From: Neptuniibacter sp048548695
Lineage (GTDB): Bacteria; Pseudomonadota; Gammaproteobacteria; Pseudomonadales; Balneatricaceae
NCBI RefSeq assembly: GCF_048548695.1
Contig: NZ_JBLYIF010000024.1
Strand: one strand, 5' to 3'
DNA: 24,611 bases
Made by a program: the position numbers and the translations under genes. Of this stretch, positions 1 through 7,018 are shown piece after piece. The notes below the pieces were generated by a model, which was given only the letters and a program-made list of their open reading frames with translations, made no database searches and was not told the DNA's origin. Within the stretch, counting starts at the first letter, position 1; every line of letters begins with the position of its first letter.

Positions 1-702
1 CCGGTTGATCTCGTTCACCAGCGGATTTAACTCAGCCGGCACATTGTTAAAAGACAGCTGATTCAAGTTATGGGCACCCCGGTTCGCCACCTCATGACTG
101 ATATGCAGTACCGGCTTAAATCCCCAACGCACAATCAGATAGATTAATAGCACCATTAGCGGCAAGACCAGCAGCAGTGCAGACGTGTTCAGTATGGCAA
201 TTTTATGGGTCAACTCTTCCCGAATTTCCAGCCGCTGTGCCACTTTAATCCACAGTGCTAGAGCTTCACTGTAATGTGTGAAGCTGCGCCAGCTGCCTGC
301 CGGAGATTCCTCATAACCAAATCCCCTTTGCGGTGAAAAATTCAACATAGTGAGCTTATCACCGCTGCCCAGCAGCAGTGTGCCTTTGCGGGTCCACACC
401 TTAAATGCCAGCTTCTTTTCATATTTATGGGCAAATTGGTCATACTCTTCCAACGAAGATACCGTTGGCGGATTGATCAACCGCTGTTGCGGTGATGGCG
501 CACCGGATGGCACCGGGCCGGAAAACTCCATTTCGATACTCAGCAACGACTCCAGCACCCGCGCACTTTGCGCCAGTTCAGCGTCATAGAGCTCTTCAGT
601 CTCGTAGGAGACACTGCTGTAACTCATCACCACTGCCGCACCCATCAACAGCGCAATGGCCACCAGCAATGCCACCAACAGCTGGGTACGTACCGAGTTC
701 AC
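1..702 (-). CDS. QseC/PmrB-type sensor histidine kinase, N-terminal part (cut by window edge)
   Basis: I translated this by hand from a GTG start at 700-702, giving 234 codons in frame to the window edge. The start overlaps the upstream regulator's stop as GTGA. Residues about 5-27 form a first membrane segment beginning VRTQLLVALLVAIALLMGAA. A periplasmic sensor region of roughly 120 residues follows, then a second hydrophobic segment (NTSALLLVLPLMVLLIYLIV). After it comes the stretch ending LNPLVNEINR, which in QseC-like kinases sits just before the dimerisation and phospho-acceptor helix. The His box and ATPase domain lie beyond the window. In this family the kinase autophosphorylates on His and passes phosphate to the adjacent OmpR-type regulator. 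It is the last visible gene of a seven-gene unit. The kinase call rests on topology, the juxtamembrane motif and the adjacent regulator; the ligand is unknown. Confidence 0.82.
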   Translation of the reverse strand, partial: MNSVRTQLLVALLVAIALLMGAAVVMSYSSVSYETEELYDAELAQSARVLESLLSIEMEFSGPVPSGAPSPQQRLINPPTVSSLEEYDQFAHKYEKKLAFKVWTRKGTLLLGSGDKLTMLNFSPQRGFGYEESPAGSWRSFTHYSEALALWIKVAQRLEIREELTHKIAILNTSALLLVLPLMVLLIYLIVRWGFKPVLHISHEVANRGAHNLNQLSFNNVPAELNPLVNEINR

Positions 703-1361
703 ACAATCTCTCCTATCTGATAACCCACGCCACGTACCGTGCGTACGCTGCCCCTGCCCAGTTTTTTACGCAGGTGATGGATATAGACTTCGATGGTATT
801 GCTGCCGATTTCGTCATTCCAGCTATATAACTGTTCAACCAAGGCTTCCCGGCTGAATACCCGGTTGGGGTGTGTCACCAGATGCATCAGTAGATCAAAT
901 TCCAGCCGGGACAGTTTCAGGGCTTCGCCATCAATACAAGCGGTGTATGCCGCGGGGTCAATTTCCAGCCGACCATGCTGGATCAGGGGTGACTGAATAC
1001 CCTGACTGCGCCGTACCAGCGCCCGCAGCCGCGCCAGCATCTCAGGCACATCAAAGGGTTTAGCCATATAGTCATCTGCGCCGCTGTCGAGACCACTGAC
1101 CTTATCCGCGCTGGAATCCAGTGCGGTAAGCATCAACACCGGTATAGCCACGCCCTGACGACGCCACTGTTGCAGTACGTCAATACCACTGAGATCCGGC
1201 AGGCCTATATCCAGAATTGCCACATCAAACACCGTCGAGGAAATCTGCTGCAACGCAGCCTTGCCGGTCTGCGCCCACTCCACCAGATGCTTATGGTATT
1301 TCAGCGCATCTACGATGCCCTGCCCCAGCAGCAGGTCGTCTTCAACCAACAGTACTTTCAT
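699..1361 (-). CDS. OmpR-family response regulator, QseB/PmrA type
   Basis: This 220-residue regulator has a receiver domain from MKVLLVEDDLLLG with the phospho-acceptor Asp near residue 51 (DVAILDIGLPDLSG), the switch region MLTALD and the conserved Lys in DYMAKPFD. A C-terminal winged-helix domain follows (SRLEFDLLMHLVTHPNRVFSREAL and HHLRKKLG...VRTVRGVGYQIG). I chose ATG 1361 over an upstream in-frame ATG at 1385 because family members begin MxxLLVEDD; its ribosome site (CAGGG) is weak. It starts 31 bases after the TPR gene stops and overlaps the kinase start. QseB/PmrA-type regulators bind direct repeats of the CTTAAG-N5-CTTAAG kind, and two such sites occur in this window (5692-5708 and 24235-24251). 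Regulation of its own operon is inferred from that. Confidence 0.93.
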   Translation of the reverse strand: MKVLLVEDDLLLGQGIVDALKYHKHLVEWAQTGKAALQQISSTVFDVAILDIGLPDLSGIDVLQQWRRQGVAIPVLMLTALDSSADKVSGLDSGADDYMAKPFDVPEMLARLRALVRRSQGIQSPLIQHGRLEIDPAAYTACIDGEALKLSRLEFDLLMHLVTHPNRVFSREALVEQLYSWNDEIGSNTIEVYIHHLRKKLGRGSVRTVRGVGYQIGEIV

Positions 1362-1392
1362 GAAATACCCTGAAATACCTGCCAACCTGGCA

Positions 1393-2019
1393 TTATAAGG
1401 TTTTCAGCAACGCACCTATCTCAGCACGACGACCTTGATCAGCCAGCTCACGGCCAGGACGAGGCGGTGCTTCCAGTGCATGCTGCAATACTTTACGCGC
1501 CTGCTCGGCTTCATTTTGCTGCAGCAGGAAATCACCGAAAAAATAGTTACTATCAATTCCGTTTGGATTGATCGTTAACGCCTGCAACAGGTTCTCTCTA
1601 GCTTTTTTATCACTGCCAAATCCGATTGGCCAGCCAGGCACCTGATAGTAAAGACTACCGAGGCTTGTATAGGCAGAGCCCTGTAGCGCCCCGGGATTAT
1701 ACTGGATAGCAGTTTCAAACAGCGTTTTAGCTTGTTTCACCAGCTTCAGAGCCCCCAGACCTCCTTTCTCGCCAGCATAGCTGCTGAGGATAATCCCATC
1801 CCAAATCAGAATTTCAGCCGACTTAGCATAGGTCATCGCGGCTGTATCCGCTTCAGCGACCAGTGCCTTAAACGCTGTTTCACGGGCGTCCTTATCCAGT
1901 TCATATTTAATGTGTGCCCACTGCCCCTGCAGATAGGCCAGAGTACCCTGCTCGCTCTCTGCCGCCAATAATGAAGTACTGGCAAACAGCGTCAGCAACA
2001 ACAGCACATAGCTTCTCAT
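1393..2019 (-). CDS. Secreted TPR-like repeat protein
   Basis: This 208-residue protein has a clear signal peptide (MRSYVLLLLTLFASTSLLAA, cleavage near residue 20), so the mature protein is probably periplasmic. Helical repeat-like segments of TPR character cover about residues 85-185, for example LKLVKQAKTLFETAIQYNPG and KARENLLQALTINPNG, linked by an aromatic and glycine-rich stretch (YYQVPGWPIGFG, residues 124-135). ATG 2019 was chosen over an in-frame ATG at 2103 because AGGAG precedes it and it starts the signal peptide. It lies 13 bases after the dehydrogenase and 31 bases before the response regulator, so it is probably co-transcribed with both. No catalytic motif is visible. A binding or scaffold role, perhaps presenting a signal to the kinase, is speculation. 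Confidence 0.85.
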   Translation of the reverse strand: MRSYVLLLLTLFASTSLLAAESEQGTLAYLQGQWAHIKYELDKDARETAFKALVAEADTAAMTYAKSAEILIWDGIILSSYAGEKGGLGALKLVKQAKTLFETAIQYNPGALQGSAYTSLGSLYYQVPGWPIGFGSDKKARENLLQALTINPNGIDSNYFFGDFLLQQNEAEQARKVLQHALEAPPRPGRELADQGRRAEIGALLKTL

Positions 2020-2032
2020 GGTAGAACTCCTG

Positions 2033-2821
2033 TCATAAATACCGTTTGATGATGGGTAATTGTTTCGCCATACTGCGGCTGACCAACCCCGGCGCGATAG
2101 CATTCAGCCGAACAAACAACTTCTCCGGCCATCCCAGGAAAGTCTGGGGTTGTAAACCACCAATGGCTGATACCAGTGCCCGGGCAACCGTTTCGGCACT
2201 GTCGATGGTTGAACCCAGGTGCAGGTTCATCGCCATGGCCGCATCGCTGTTTAATGAGGTCTGCGCCGCCCGGGGCGCAAAATAGAGTACCCGTAATGTT
2301 GAGTCCGCCAACTCCCTTGCCAGCGTTTCCGAAAACCCCCGCAAGGCAAATTTACTGGCGCAGTAAGTGGCATACCCGGGAAAACCGATCGAACCCAGAA
2401 TCGAGCCGACATTCACCACCAGCCCTTCGGGTTGCTGACGTAACCGCGGTAATAAACGGCGTGTCAGCTGCATGGCGGCAATCAGATTGGTCTGAAGCAT
2501 GTCAGCAATGGCCTCATCAGTCTGCTGCTCAAACAAAACAAACTGATTACTGCCCGCCAGATTAATCAGACCATTTACGCCTGCTGTTTCCGCCTGTTGA
2601 GCCAGTATTTCTCGCTGCTCTGGCAACCTGATGTCTGCCTCGACTATCAGGTGCCGCTGACCCTGTGCTTTTGGCAGGCGTGCCAGCAGTTGTTGCAATT
2701 TCAGACCGGAGCGGCCAACTAATAACAGTGAACAGCCCTGTGCTGCCAACGCACAGGCTATCGCCTGACCCAATCCACCGCTAGCACCGGTCAGCACTAG
2801 CCTCATCTCTGACCACTGCAT
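2033..2821 (-). CDS. Short-chain dehydrogenase/reductase (classical SDR)
   Basis: This is a 262-residue classical SDR. The Rossmann nucleotide-binding motif TGASGGLG is at residues 11-18, the NLAG motif at 87-90, the structural Asn in TNL at 112, catalytic Ser140 (NVGS) and the Tyr153-x3-Lys157 pair (YCASK). GRSG at 36-39 after the second strand is a pattern usually favouring NADP(H), which is inference. A C-terminal tail (FVRLNAIAPGLVSRSMAKQLPIIKRYL in its final 27 residues) may be amphipathic or membrane-associated. Its ATG overlaps the stop of the di-iron oxidase gene as TGATG, so translation is probably coupled. ATG at residue 6 is an alternative start. Substrate unknown; in context it would reduce or oxidise a carbonyl or alcohol in a pathway intermediate. 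Confidence 0.93.
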   Translation of the reverse strand: MQWSEMRLVLTGASGGLGQAIACALAAQGCSLLLVGRSGLKLQQLLARLPKAQGQRHLIVEADIRLPEQREILAQQAETAGVNGLINLAGSNQFVLFEQQTDEAIADMLQTNLIAAMQLTRRLLPRLRQQPEGLVVNVGSILGSIGFPGYATYCASKFALRGFSETLARELADSTLRVLYFAPRAAQTSLNSDAAMAMNLHLGSTIDSAETVARALVSAIGGLQPQTFLGWPEKLFVRLNAIAPGLVSRSMAKQLPIIKRYL

Positions 2822-3474
2822 CAGCAGCCTTCCTCCGCAGCCGACAGCACATCACCATACAGACCATAGAAAAGACCCGTGGCATGGATAATATCCGCCT
2901 GATCGGTCACATCCTCGATCCGGTTCATCAGGCTTTCAAAAAATTTCACATGTTCCAGGTCCAGCGCCCCGTGGGAGCGCAGATAGCTGAAGGCGCTGTC
3001 CGGCAGACCCAGTCGGCCCTGCACCACCTCCGCCACCGCACTGGCCAGTTGGGTGCTGGTACCTTCCAGTACATGCACCATGCCAAAAAAAGCCAGCGGA
3101 TTACCCCGATCAATCTGATGGTAGGCGTAACTCACCAACAGCTCTGTCGCCGCATGGGGACGTGAGGCCGCCACGGCATCAGCATCACCACCTGCGGCAC
3201 TAATATCATTCAGTATCCACTGCTCATGCCCGATCTCTTCTTCGATATATTCCGCGACGGCCTGTTGAAGCCACTGATACTTGACGGGCAAACGCGAACC
3301 GCAGGCCATCAATAAAGGCACAGTGTGTTTTACATGATGGTAGGCCTGCTCCAGAAAATTAAGATACAGCGCCAAGGAAACATCTCCCTGCTGGGCGCGC
3401 AGAATAATATTGCGCAGCTGGAACTGCTGCTGGGCGGCATGGGTATCGCTGACTAAACGTTGAAAAAATGACAT
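2821..3474 (-). CDS. Heme-oxygenase-like di-iron oxidase (iron-containing redox enzyme family)
   Basis: This 217-residue all-helical protein has the look of TenA/PqqC/heme-oxygenase-like oxidases. Candidate metal ligands fall in the expected helices: Glu42 with His46/47 (LEQAYHH), Glu80-x2-His83 (EEEIGHEQ), Glu137 (HVLEGTS) and the diagnostic His168-x3-Asp172-x2-His175 (HGALDLEH). As I recall, the last pattern matches CADD and SznF-type oxidases. ATG 3474 was chosen because GGAG precedes it at good spacing and it starts 13 bases after the ligase stop; upstream in-frame ATGs would run into the ligase gene. Enzymes of this family use iron and O2 to cleave, desaturate or N-oxygenate amines, amino acids or fatty acids. 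Between an adenylating ligase and an SDR, a tailoring step on an activated acid is likely. The substrate cannot be read from sequence. Confidence 0.85.
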   Translation of the reverse strand: MSFFQRLVSDTHAAQQQFQLRNIILRAQQGDVSLALYLNFLEQAYHHVKHTVPLLMACGSRLPVKYQWLQQAVAEYIEEEIGHEQWILNDISAAGGDADAVAASRPHAATELLVSYAYHQIDRGNPLAFFGMVHVLEGTSTQLASAVAEVVQGRLGLPDSAFSYLRSHGALDLEHVKFFESLMNRIEDVTDQADIIHATGLFYGLYGDVLSAAEEGC

Positions 3475-3487
3475 CACTGACTCCTGC

Positions 3488-4963
3488 TCAAGCATGGATC
3501 GGATAAAAATGGGCCAACCGCTGGCCATAGTCCTGTTCAATTTGGCGGCGACGTATACGGCCATTACTGGTCAGCTGGCCATTTCCCGCAGAGAAGGGCT
3601 CATCCGCCCGCAACCAGGCCATCACCCGGGCATAATCCGGCAACTGAGCATTCATAAGATTGATCAGCCCTGTTAGCTGCTCATCACTCAGCTGTGCCTC
3701 GGGCTGGACCACCGCGCTGATAAAGGGACGCTGATCACCGAACACCGCACACTGCATAATGCCCGGCAGCGCCTTGAGTTCTGACTCGATCCACTCCGGA
3801 TTGAAATTACGGCCGAAACTGTTGATCTGCACATTTTTGCGACGACCGTTAATATGCAGGTAACCCGCTGTGTCGAGGTATCCCATATCCCCGGTAGGCA
3901 CCGTGGTTTGTTGTAGTGCAGGTGCACCCAGATAACCCAGCATGGCCGGGCCTGCTACCTGAATCTCACCCTGCTCACTGATATTTACCTGACAATGAGG
4001 TAACGGCTGACCGGCACTGCCCTGCCGCACGGCACCGGGTAGATTCAGGCACACCACAGATCCACACTCACTCAGCCCGTAGCCTTCATACACCGGCAGA
4101 TCCTCCATCCAGGCCTGCTCCAGCAGTGTCTGTGAAACCTTACCCCCACCCACTGCCACAAATTTCAGGCAGGACAGATCCACACCCTGTGCTTTGATAT
4201 AGCGCAGCAGTTGTAACAGCTCAGGAGTCAGAATCAGACTTTCCGGACGCTGCAGTTGTAGGTAGGCCGCCAGTTGCTGCGAATTCACATATCCTGAGCC
4301 CGACAAGCCAGTTAACTCTGCCCGATCAACAACCACTTCGGCTCCGCTATAAAGCGGTAATAACACCCCGGCCAGATGCTCCAGCATCACCGCTAGAGGC
4401 AGCAAACAGAGGTGGCGGCGAATCGCCAGCGATGCTGTCGCCTGCTGTAAACTGCTACATAGCTGATCTATCATCGTCTGACCAATACAGACGCCTTTGG
4501 GTTCTCCCGTGGTGCCAGAGGTGTAGGTCACCAGTACCGTGCCTGGATGCACCGCCACAGCCTGCGGCCCCGGGGTCAGACGGCACATTGAATAGCCGGC
4601 AATATTCGGCAACTGTCTGAACTCCAGCCCCGCCGCTTCCAACCAATCCATCTGTTCGCAAAACAACAGATCGCAGCCGCTACGCTGCACTGCATGGCGT
4701 ACCTGTCGGGAACTGAAAAAAACAGGTATAGGTGTCACCGGAATCTGCAGTTGCATGGCAGCAAGCTGCACTACAATCCAGTCGATGCCGTTATCAAGCC
4801 AGATGCCGATATGGCTGGTTTGCAACTGCTGCAACCATTGCCCAAGCTCGGCGATACGCTCCGCCAGCGCGGCATAACTCAATGACGCCTCCTGACTGGT
4901 CAGCGCCGCAACATGAGGCTGTTGCTCTACCCGGGCATAGAAGGCATCAAAAAATGGCTGCAT
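3488..4963 (-). CDS. AMP-binding (ANL superfamily) acyl/aryl adenylate-forming ligase
   Basis: This 491-residue ANL enzyme has the A3 phosphate loop YTSGTTGEPKG at 147-157, A5 motif YEGYGLSE at 292-299, the ribose-binding Asp in TGD (357-359) and the A8 hinge at GRRKNVQINSFGRN (373-386). Such enzymes activate a carboxylate with ATP, then usually load it on CoA or a carrier protein. The A10 motif reads LTSNGRIRRRQI (464-475), with Arg469 where the catalytic Lys is normally found. This could mean an altered second half-reaction, a weak enzyme or a subfamily trait. Its ATG overlaps the stop of the hemolysin-family gene as TGATG. No carrier-protein domain is fused and no carrier gene is visible in the operon. 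The long-chain fatty acyl ligase group fits by overall look, but substrate is uncertain. Confidence 0.92.
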   Translation of the reverse strand: MQPFFDAFYARVEQQPHVAALTSQEASLSYAALAERIAELGQWLQQLQTSHIGIWLDNGIDWIVVQLAAMQLQIPVTPIPVFFSSRQVRHAVQRSGCDLLFCEQMDWLEAAGLEFRQLPNIAGYSMCRLTPGPQAVAVHPGTVLVTYTSGTTGEPKGVCIGQTMIDQLCSSLQQATASLAIRRHLCLLPLAVMLEHLAGVLLPLYSGAEVVVDRAELTGLSGSGYVNSQQLAAYLQLQRPESLILTPELLQLLRYIKAQGVDLSCLKFVAVGGGKVSQTLLEQAWMEDLPVYEGYGLSECGSVVCLNLPGAVRQGSAGQPLPHCQVNISEQGEIQVAGPAMLGYLGAPALQQTTVPTGDMGYLDTAGYLHINGRRKNVQINSFGRNFNPEWIESELKALPGIMQCAVFGDQRPFISAVVQPEAQLSDEQLTGLINLMNAQLPDYARVMAWLRADEPFSAGNGQLTSNGRIRRRQIEQDYGQRLAHFYPIHA

Positions 4964-5649
4964 CAGGCGATCTCCTGCAGTGCAATCTGTAGATTGAGGT
5001 CAGTACGAGGAGCATGAATTCGCTGTAGCAGGCGCGACATCACTGGATCTGCCATCATTTCGGTCATGGCGGTCCACATATCGATGGCGTACACCTTCGG
5101 CTGCTGTTGGTAGTAACAACCCCAATCCGAGCGCCCGGCCTGTACCGCTTCAGGGGTAGCATCTGCCAGTGGGTGCAGGACAAGGTTGCCACCCAGTTTG
5201 TCAAAACTATTTTTAACCCGGGGAGTGGCAGTGATCACCAGCCAACGAAATCCCTGGTGCAGGAAATAGCAAGACAGATTCAGAATCAGACGCCGGGTGG
5301 CACCGGGGCTTTGTGAAGCCAGGTTACCCATCTCCAGAATCCGCTGACGGGCCGGTGCAGCAATACCCAACTGATCAGCAATCGCCTGTTCTACCGGCAA
5401 CTCAAGGTAGTGTTCCAGATAAAGCTGATGACCAGCCGCTGACTGATAACCCATTGAAGCGCGGATCTGCTGTTGAGAATCGACCAATGCCAGCTGGCAG
5501 GGTAGAAAATCCCGTACCTGTGCACTGTATTGGCGAGCAAAAGCCGCCTGAGCAAATGCCTGTACCCGCGCCAGATTCGCGGGGGTATGTACCAGCAGTA
5601 CCTCACTGGTTGATTCAGTGCTTTCGGTAGTTTGCAGGCTTGCAGTCAT
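4963..5649 (-). CDS. Thermostable hemolysin family protein (GNAT/autoinducer-synthase-like fold)
   Basis: This 228-residue protein resembles the 'thermostable hemolysin' family (Pfam T_hemolysin, as I recall it). Supporting motifs are FARQYSAQVRDFLP (37-50), the strand LALVDSQQQIRASMGYQ (53-69), YLEHYLELPVEQAI (77-90), the hallmark EMGNLAS (106-112) and WGCYYQQQPKV (176-186). The order, strand-loop-strand then EMGNLA, resembles GNAT and acyl-homoserine-lactone synthases, so acyl transfer is more plausible than pore formation. The family name comes from old haemolysis work. No signal peptide or membrane segment is present, so it is cytoplasmic. ATG 5649 was preferred to 5655 because AGGAG sits about 7 bases upstream of it and too close to the other. 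It is the first gene of the operon, directly after the PmrA-like site. Confidence is good for family and low for reaction. Confidence 0.8.
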   Translation of the reverse strand: MTASLQTTESTESTSEVLLVHTPANLARVQAFAQAAFARQYSAQVRDFLPCQLALVDSQQQIRASMGYQSAAGHQLYLEHYLELPVEQAIADQLGIAAPARQRILEMGNLASQSPGATRRLILNLSCYFLHQGFRWLVITATPRVKNSFDKLGGNLVLHPLADATPEAVQAGRSDWGCYYQQQPKVYAIDMWTAMTEMMADPVMSRLLQRIHAPRTDLNLQIALQEIA

Positions 5650-5675
5650 AGCCATTCTCCTGAGTGAATGGCTAC

Positions 5676-5708
5676 AGGTTAAAAACCTTTTCTTAAAGCT
5701 AGCTTAAG
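5676..5708 (-). promoter_or_regulatory. PmrA/QseB-type direct-repeat operator with -10-like hexamer
   Basis: Read on the minus strand, CTTAAG (5708-5703), five bases CTAGC, then TTTAAG (5697-5692) match the direct-repeat box recognised by PmrA/QseB regulators (YTTAAK-N5-YTTAAK, from memory). Ten bases later is TAACCT (5681-5676), a weak -10 candidate. The site ends 42 bases before the chosen start of the hemolysin-family gene. The same operon encodes a QseB/PmrA-type regulator, so autoregulation is the natural inference. Binding is not shown by the sequence. Confidence 0.6.
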
Positions 5709-5735
5709 TTTTAAAAACGGAGAGATTCACATGGG

Positions 5736-5767
5736 GAAACAACCCGCTACCGGATCAGGTAACGGGT
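5736..5767 (-). terminator. Intrinsic terminator after the urea operon
   Basis: On the minus strand ACCCGTTACC (5767-5758), loop TGATCC and GGTAGCGGGT (5751-5742) pair with one mismatch, followed by TGTTT at 5741-5737. It sits just past the hupE stop and ends the urt-ure-hupE transcript before the next operon's promoter. The T-tract is short, so efficiency may be moderate. Confidence 0.6.
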
Positions 5768-5774
5768 ATCGGGC

Positions 5775-6332
5775 TTAAATCAGGCTGAACCATAATCCGG
5801 TTGCCGCCACCATCGCGCCCAGGCTCTGCACCAGCAAACGCGGTGACAATTGTGCCACCAGTAGACCGGTGCTGAACAACACCGCTGATGCCAGCAAGAA
5901 ACCCGACAGGTAGCTGATAGCCGATGCGGCCTGCGGTATCTCCAGACCATGCACCATGCCATGCATCACCAGCAGCGCGCCGCACAGCATTGTCAGCCAA
6001 TGACTTGCCAGGCGTTGCTGCATGATCACCATGCCGCCCAACACCAGCAAGGATAACAGGATGCCCTGCTCGACCTGGGGTATCATCAGCCCCATCAAAC
6101 CAGCCCCGGCACCGAGCAACAGCGCCAGCAGGAAGCCGGCCCCCATAGTCAGTGACGCAGCTTTGGAGCCATGCGCCAGCCATAACCCGGCACAGAAAAA
6201 CGCCAGCAAGTGATCAAGCCCCGTCAACGGATGCAGCAGGCCTGCCCAAAACCCGGAAAGTTCATGGCCGGTATGCGCCTGCGCCACCGCTGGCAACAAG
6301 CCAGCCAATACAACCAAAATACCTGTTCGCAT
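5775..6332 (-). CDS. hupE: HupE/UreJ nickel permease
   Basis: This 185-residue membrane protein has a cleavable-looking N-terminus (RTGILVVLAGLLPAVAQA) followed by the His-rich start AHTGHE and the family motif HPLTGLDHLLAF (about residues 34-45). Roughly six hydrophobic segments follow, with a second His cluster in MHGMVHGLE near the middle. HupE/UreJ proteins import nickel for NiFe hydrogenase or urease. Here the partner is clearly urease, because the gene follows ureG by 27 bases and closes the operon, so it should supply Ni2+ to the urease maturation proteins. The start has AAGGAG about 9 bases upstream. The name ureJ would be equally valid. Confidence 0.93.
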   Translation of the reverse strand: MRTGILVVLAGLLPAVAQAHTGHELSGFWAGLLHPLTGLDHLLAFFCAGLWLAHGSKAASLTMGAGFLLALLLGAGAGLMGLMIPQVEQGILLSLLVLGGMVIMQQRLASHWLTMLCGALLVMHGMVHGLEIPQAASAISYLSGFLLASAVLFSTGLLVAQLSPRLLVQSLGAMVAATGLWFSLI

Positions 6333-6359
6333 CGATCAATCTCCTTGTTATTGCTGCGC

Positions 6360-7007
6360 TTAAACCACGGCCTTAGCCGGCGGTAATTGTTTCACTTCCA
6401 GCATGCCTTCCTGAATAATGAATTGAATAATGTCATCTATCCCCTGGCCTGATTTAAGGTTGGAAAACACAAAGGGTTTGTTACCGCGCATGGTTTTGGC
6501 GTCCTGATCCATCACCTCAAGCGAAGCCCCGACCAAGGGGGCCAGATCAGTTTTATTGATTATCAGCAGGTCAGATCGGGTAATGCCCGGACCGCCTTTA
6601 CGTGGAATTTTATCGCCGGCGGACACATCAATCACATACAGTGTCAGATCAGACAGTTCCGGACTGAAAGTGGCACTCAGGTTATCGCCGCCGCTTTCGA
6701 CAAACACCAGATCCAGCTCACCATGCCGCGCCAGCAACTGGTCAATCGCGGCCAGATTCATTGAGGCATCTTCACGAATGGCGGTATGGGGGCAGCCGCC
6801 GGTCTCAACCCCGATAATGCGGTCAGCCGCCAACGCCTCATGCCGGGTCAGAAACTTGGCATCCTCCTGGGTATAAATATCGTTGGTCACTACCGCAATA
6901 TCGTAATAATCCTTCATGGCACTGCACAGGGAACGAAGCAACGCAGTTTTGCCGGAGCCTACCGGCCCACCGACACCCACGCGCAGGGTCTGTTTTATCT
7001 GACTCAT
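6360..7007 (-). CDS. ureG: Urease accessory GTPase UreG
   Basis: This is a 215-residue SIMIBI-class GTPase. It shows the P-loop GPVGSGKT (14-21), the metal-binding CPH motif (72-74, within ETGGCPHTAIREDAS), ESGGDN (104-109) and the guanine-specificity motif NKTD (151-154). UreG binds GTP and nickel and, with UreF and UreD, drives nickel delivery and lysine carbamylation in apo-urease. It has no His-rich N-terminal extension, so nickel storage probably rests on UreE. It begins 11 bases after the ureF stop with AAGGATGAG upstream. Length and motifs are full and typical of an active protein. Confidence 0.98.
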   Translation of the reverse strand: MSQIKQTLRVGVGGPVGSGKTALLRSLCSAMKDYYDIAVVTNDIYTQEDAKFLTRHEALAADRIIGVETGGCPHTAIREDASMNLAAIDQLLARHGELDLVFVESGGDNLSATFSPELSDLTLYVIDVSAGDKIPRKGGPGITRSDLLIINKTDLAPLVGASLEVMDQDAKTMRGNKPFVFSNLKSGQGIDDIIQFIIQEGMLEVKQLPPAKAVV

Positions 7008-7018
7008 ATTCTCATCCT

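Noticed and set aside
4963..5649. Pore-forming toxin role for the 'thermostable hemolysin' family protein
   Set aside because: There is no signal peptide or membrane-inserting segment, and its neighbours are biosynthetic enzymes; the strand and motif order suggest a GNAT-like enzyme.
5755..6183. 142-codon minus-strand frame overlapping hupE
   Set aside because: It is a second frame of hupE; the HupE reading has the signal-like N-terminus, His motifs and membrane segments, and this one has none.
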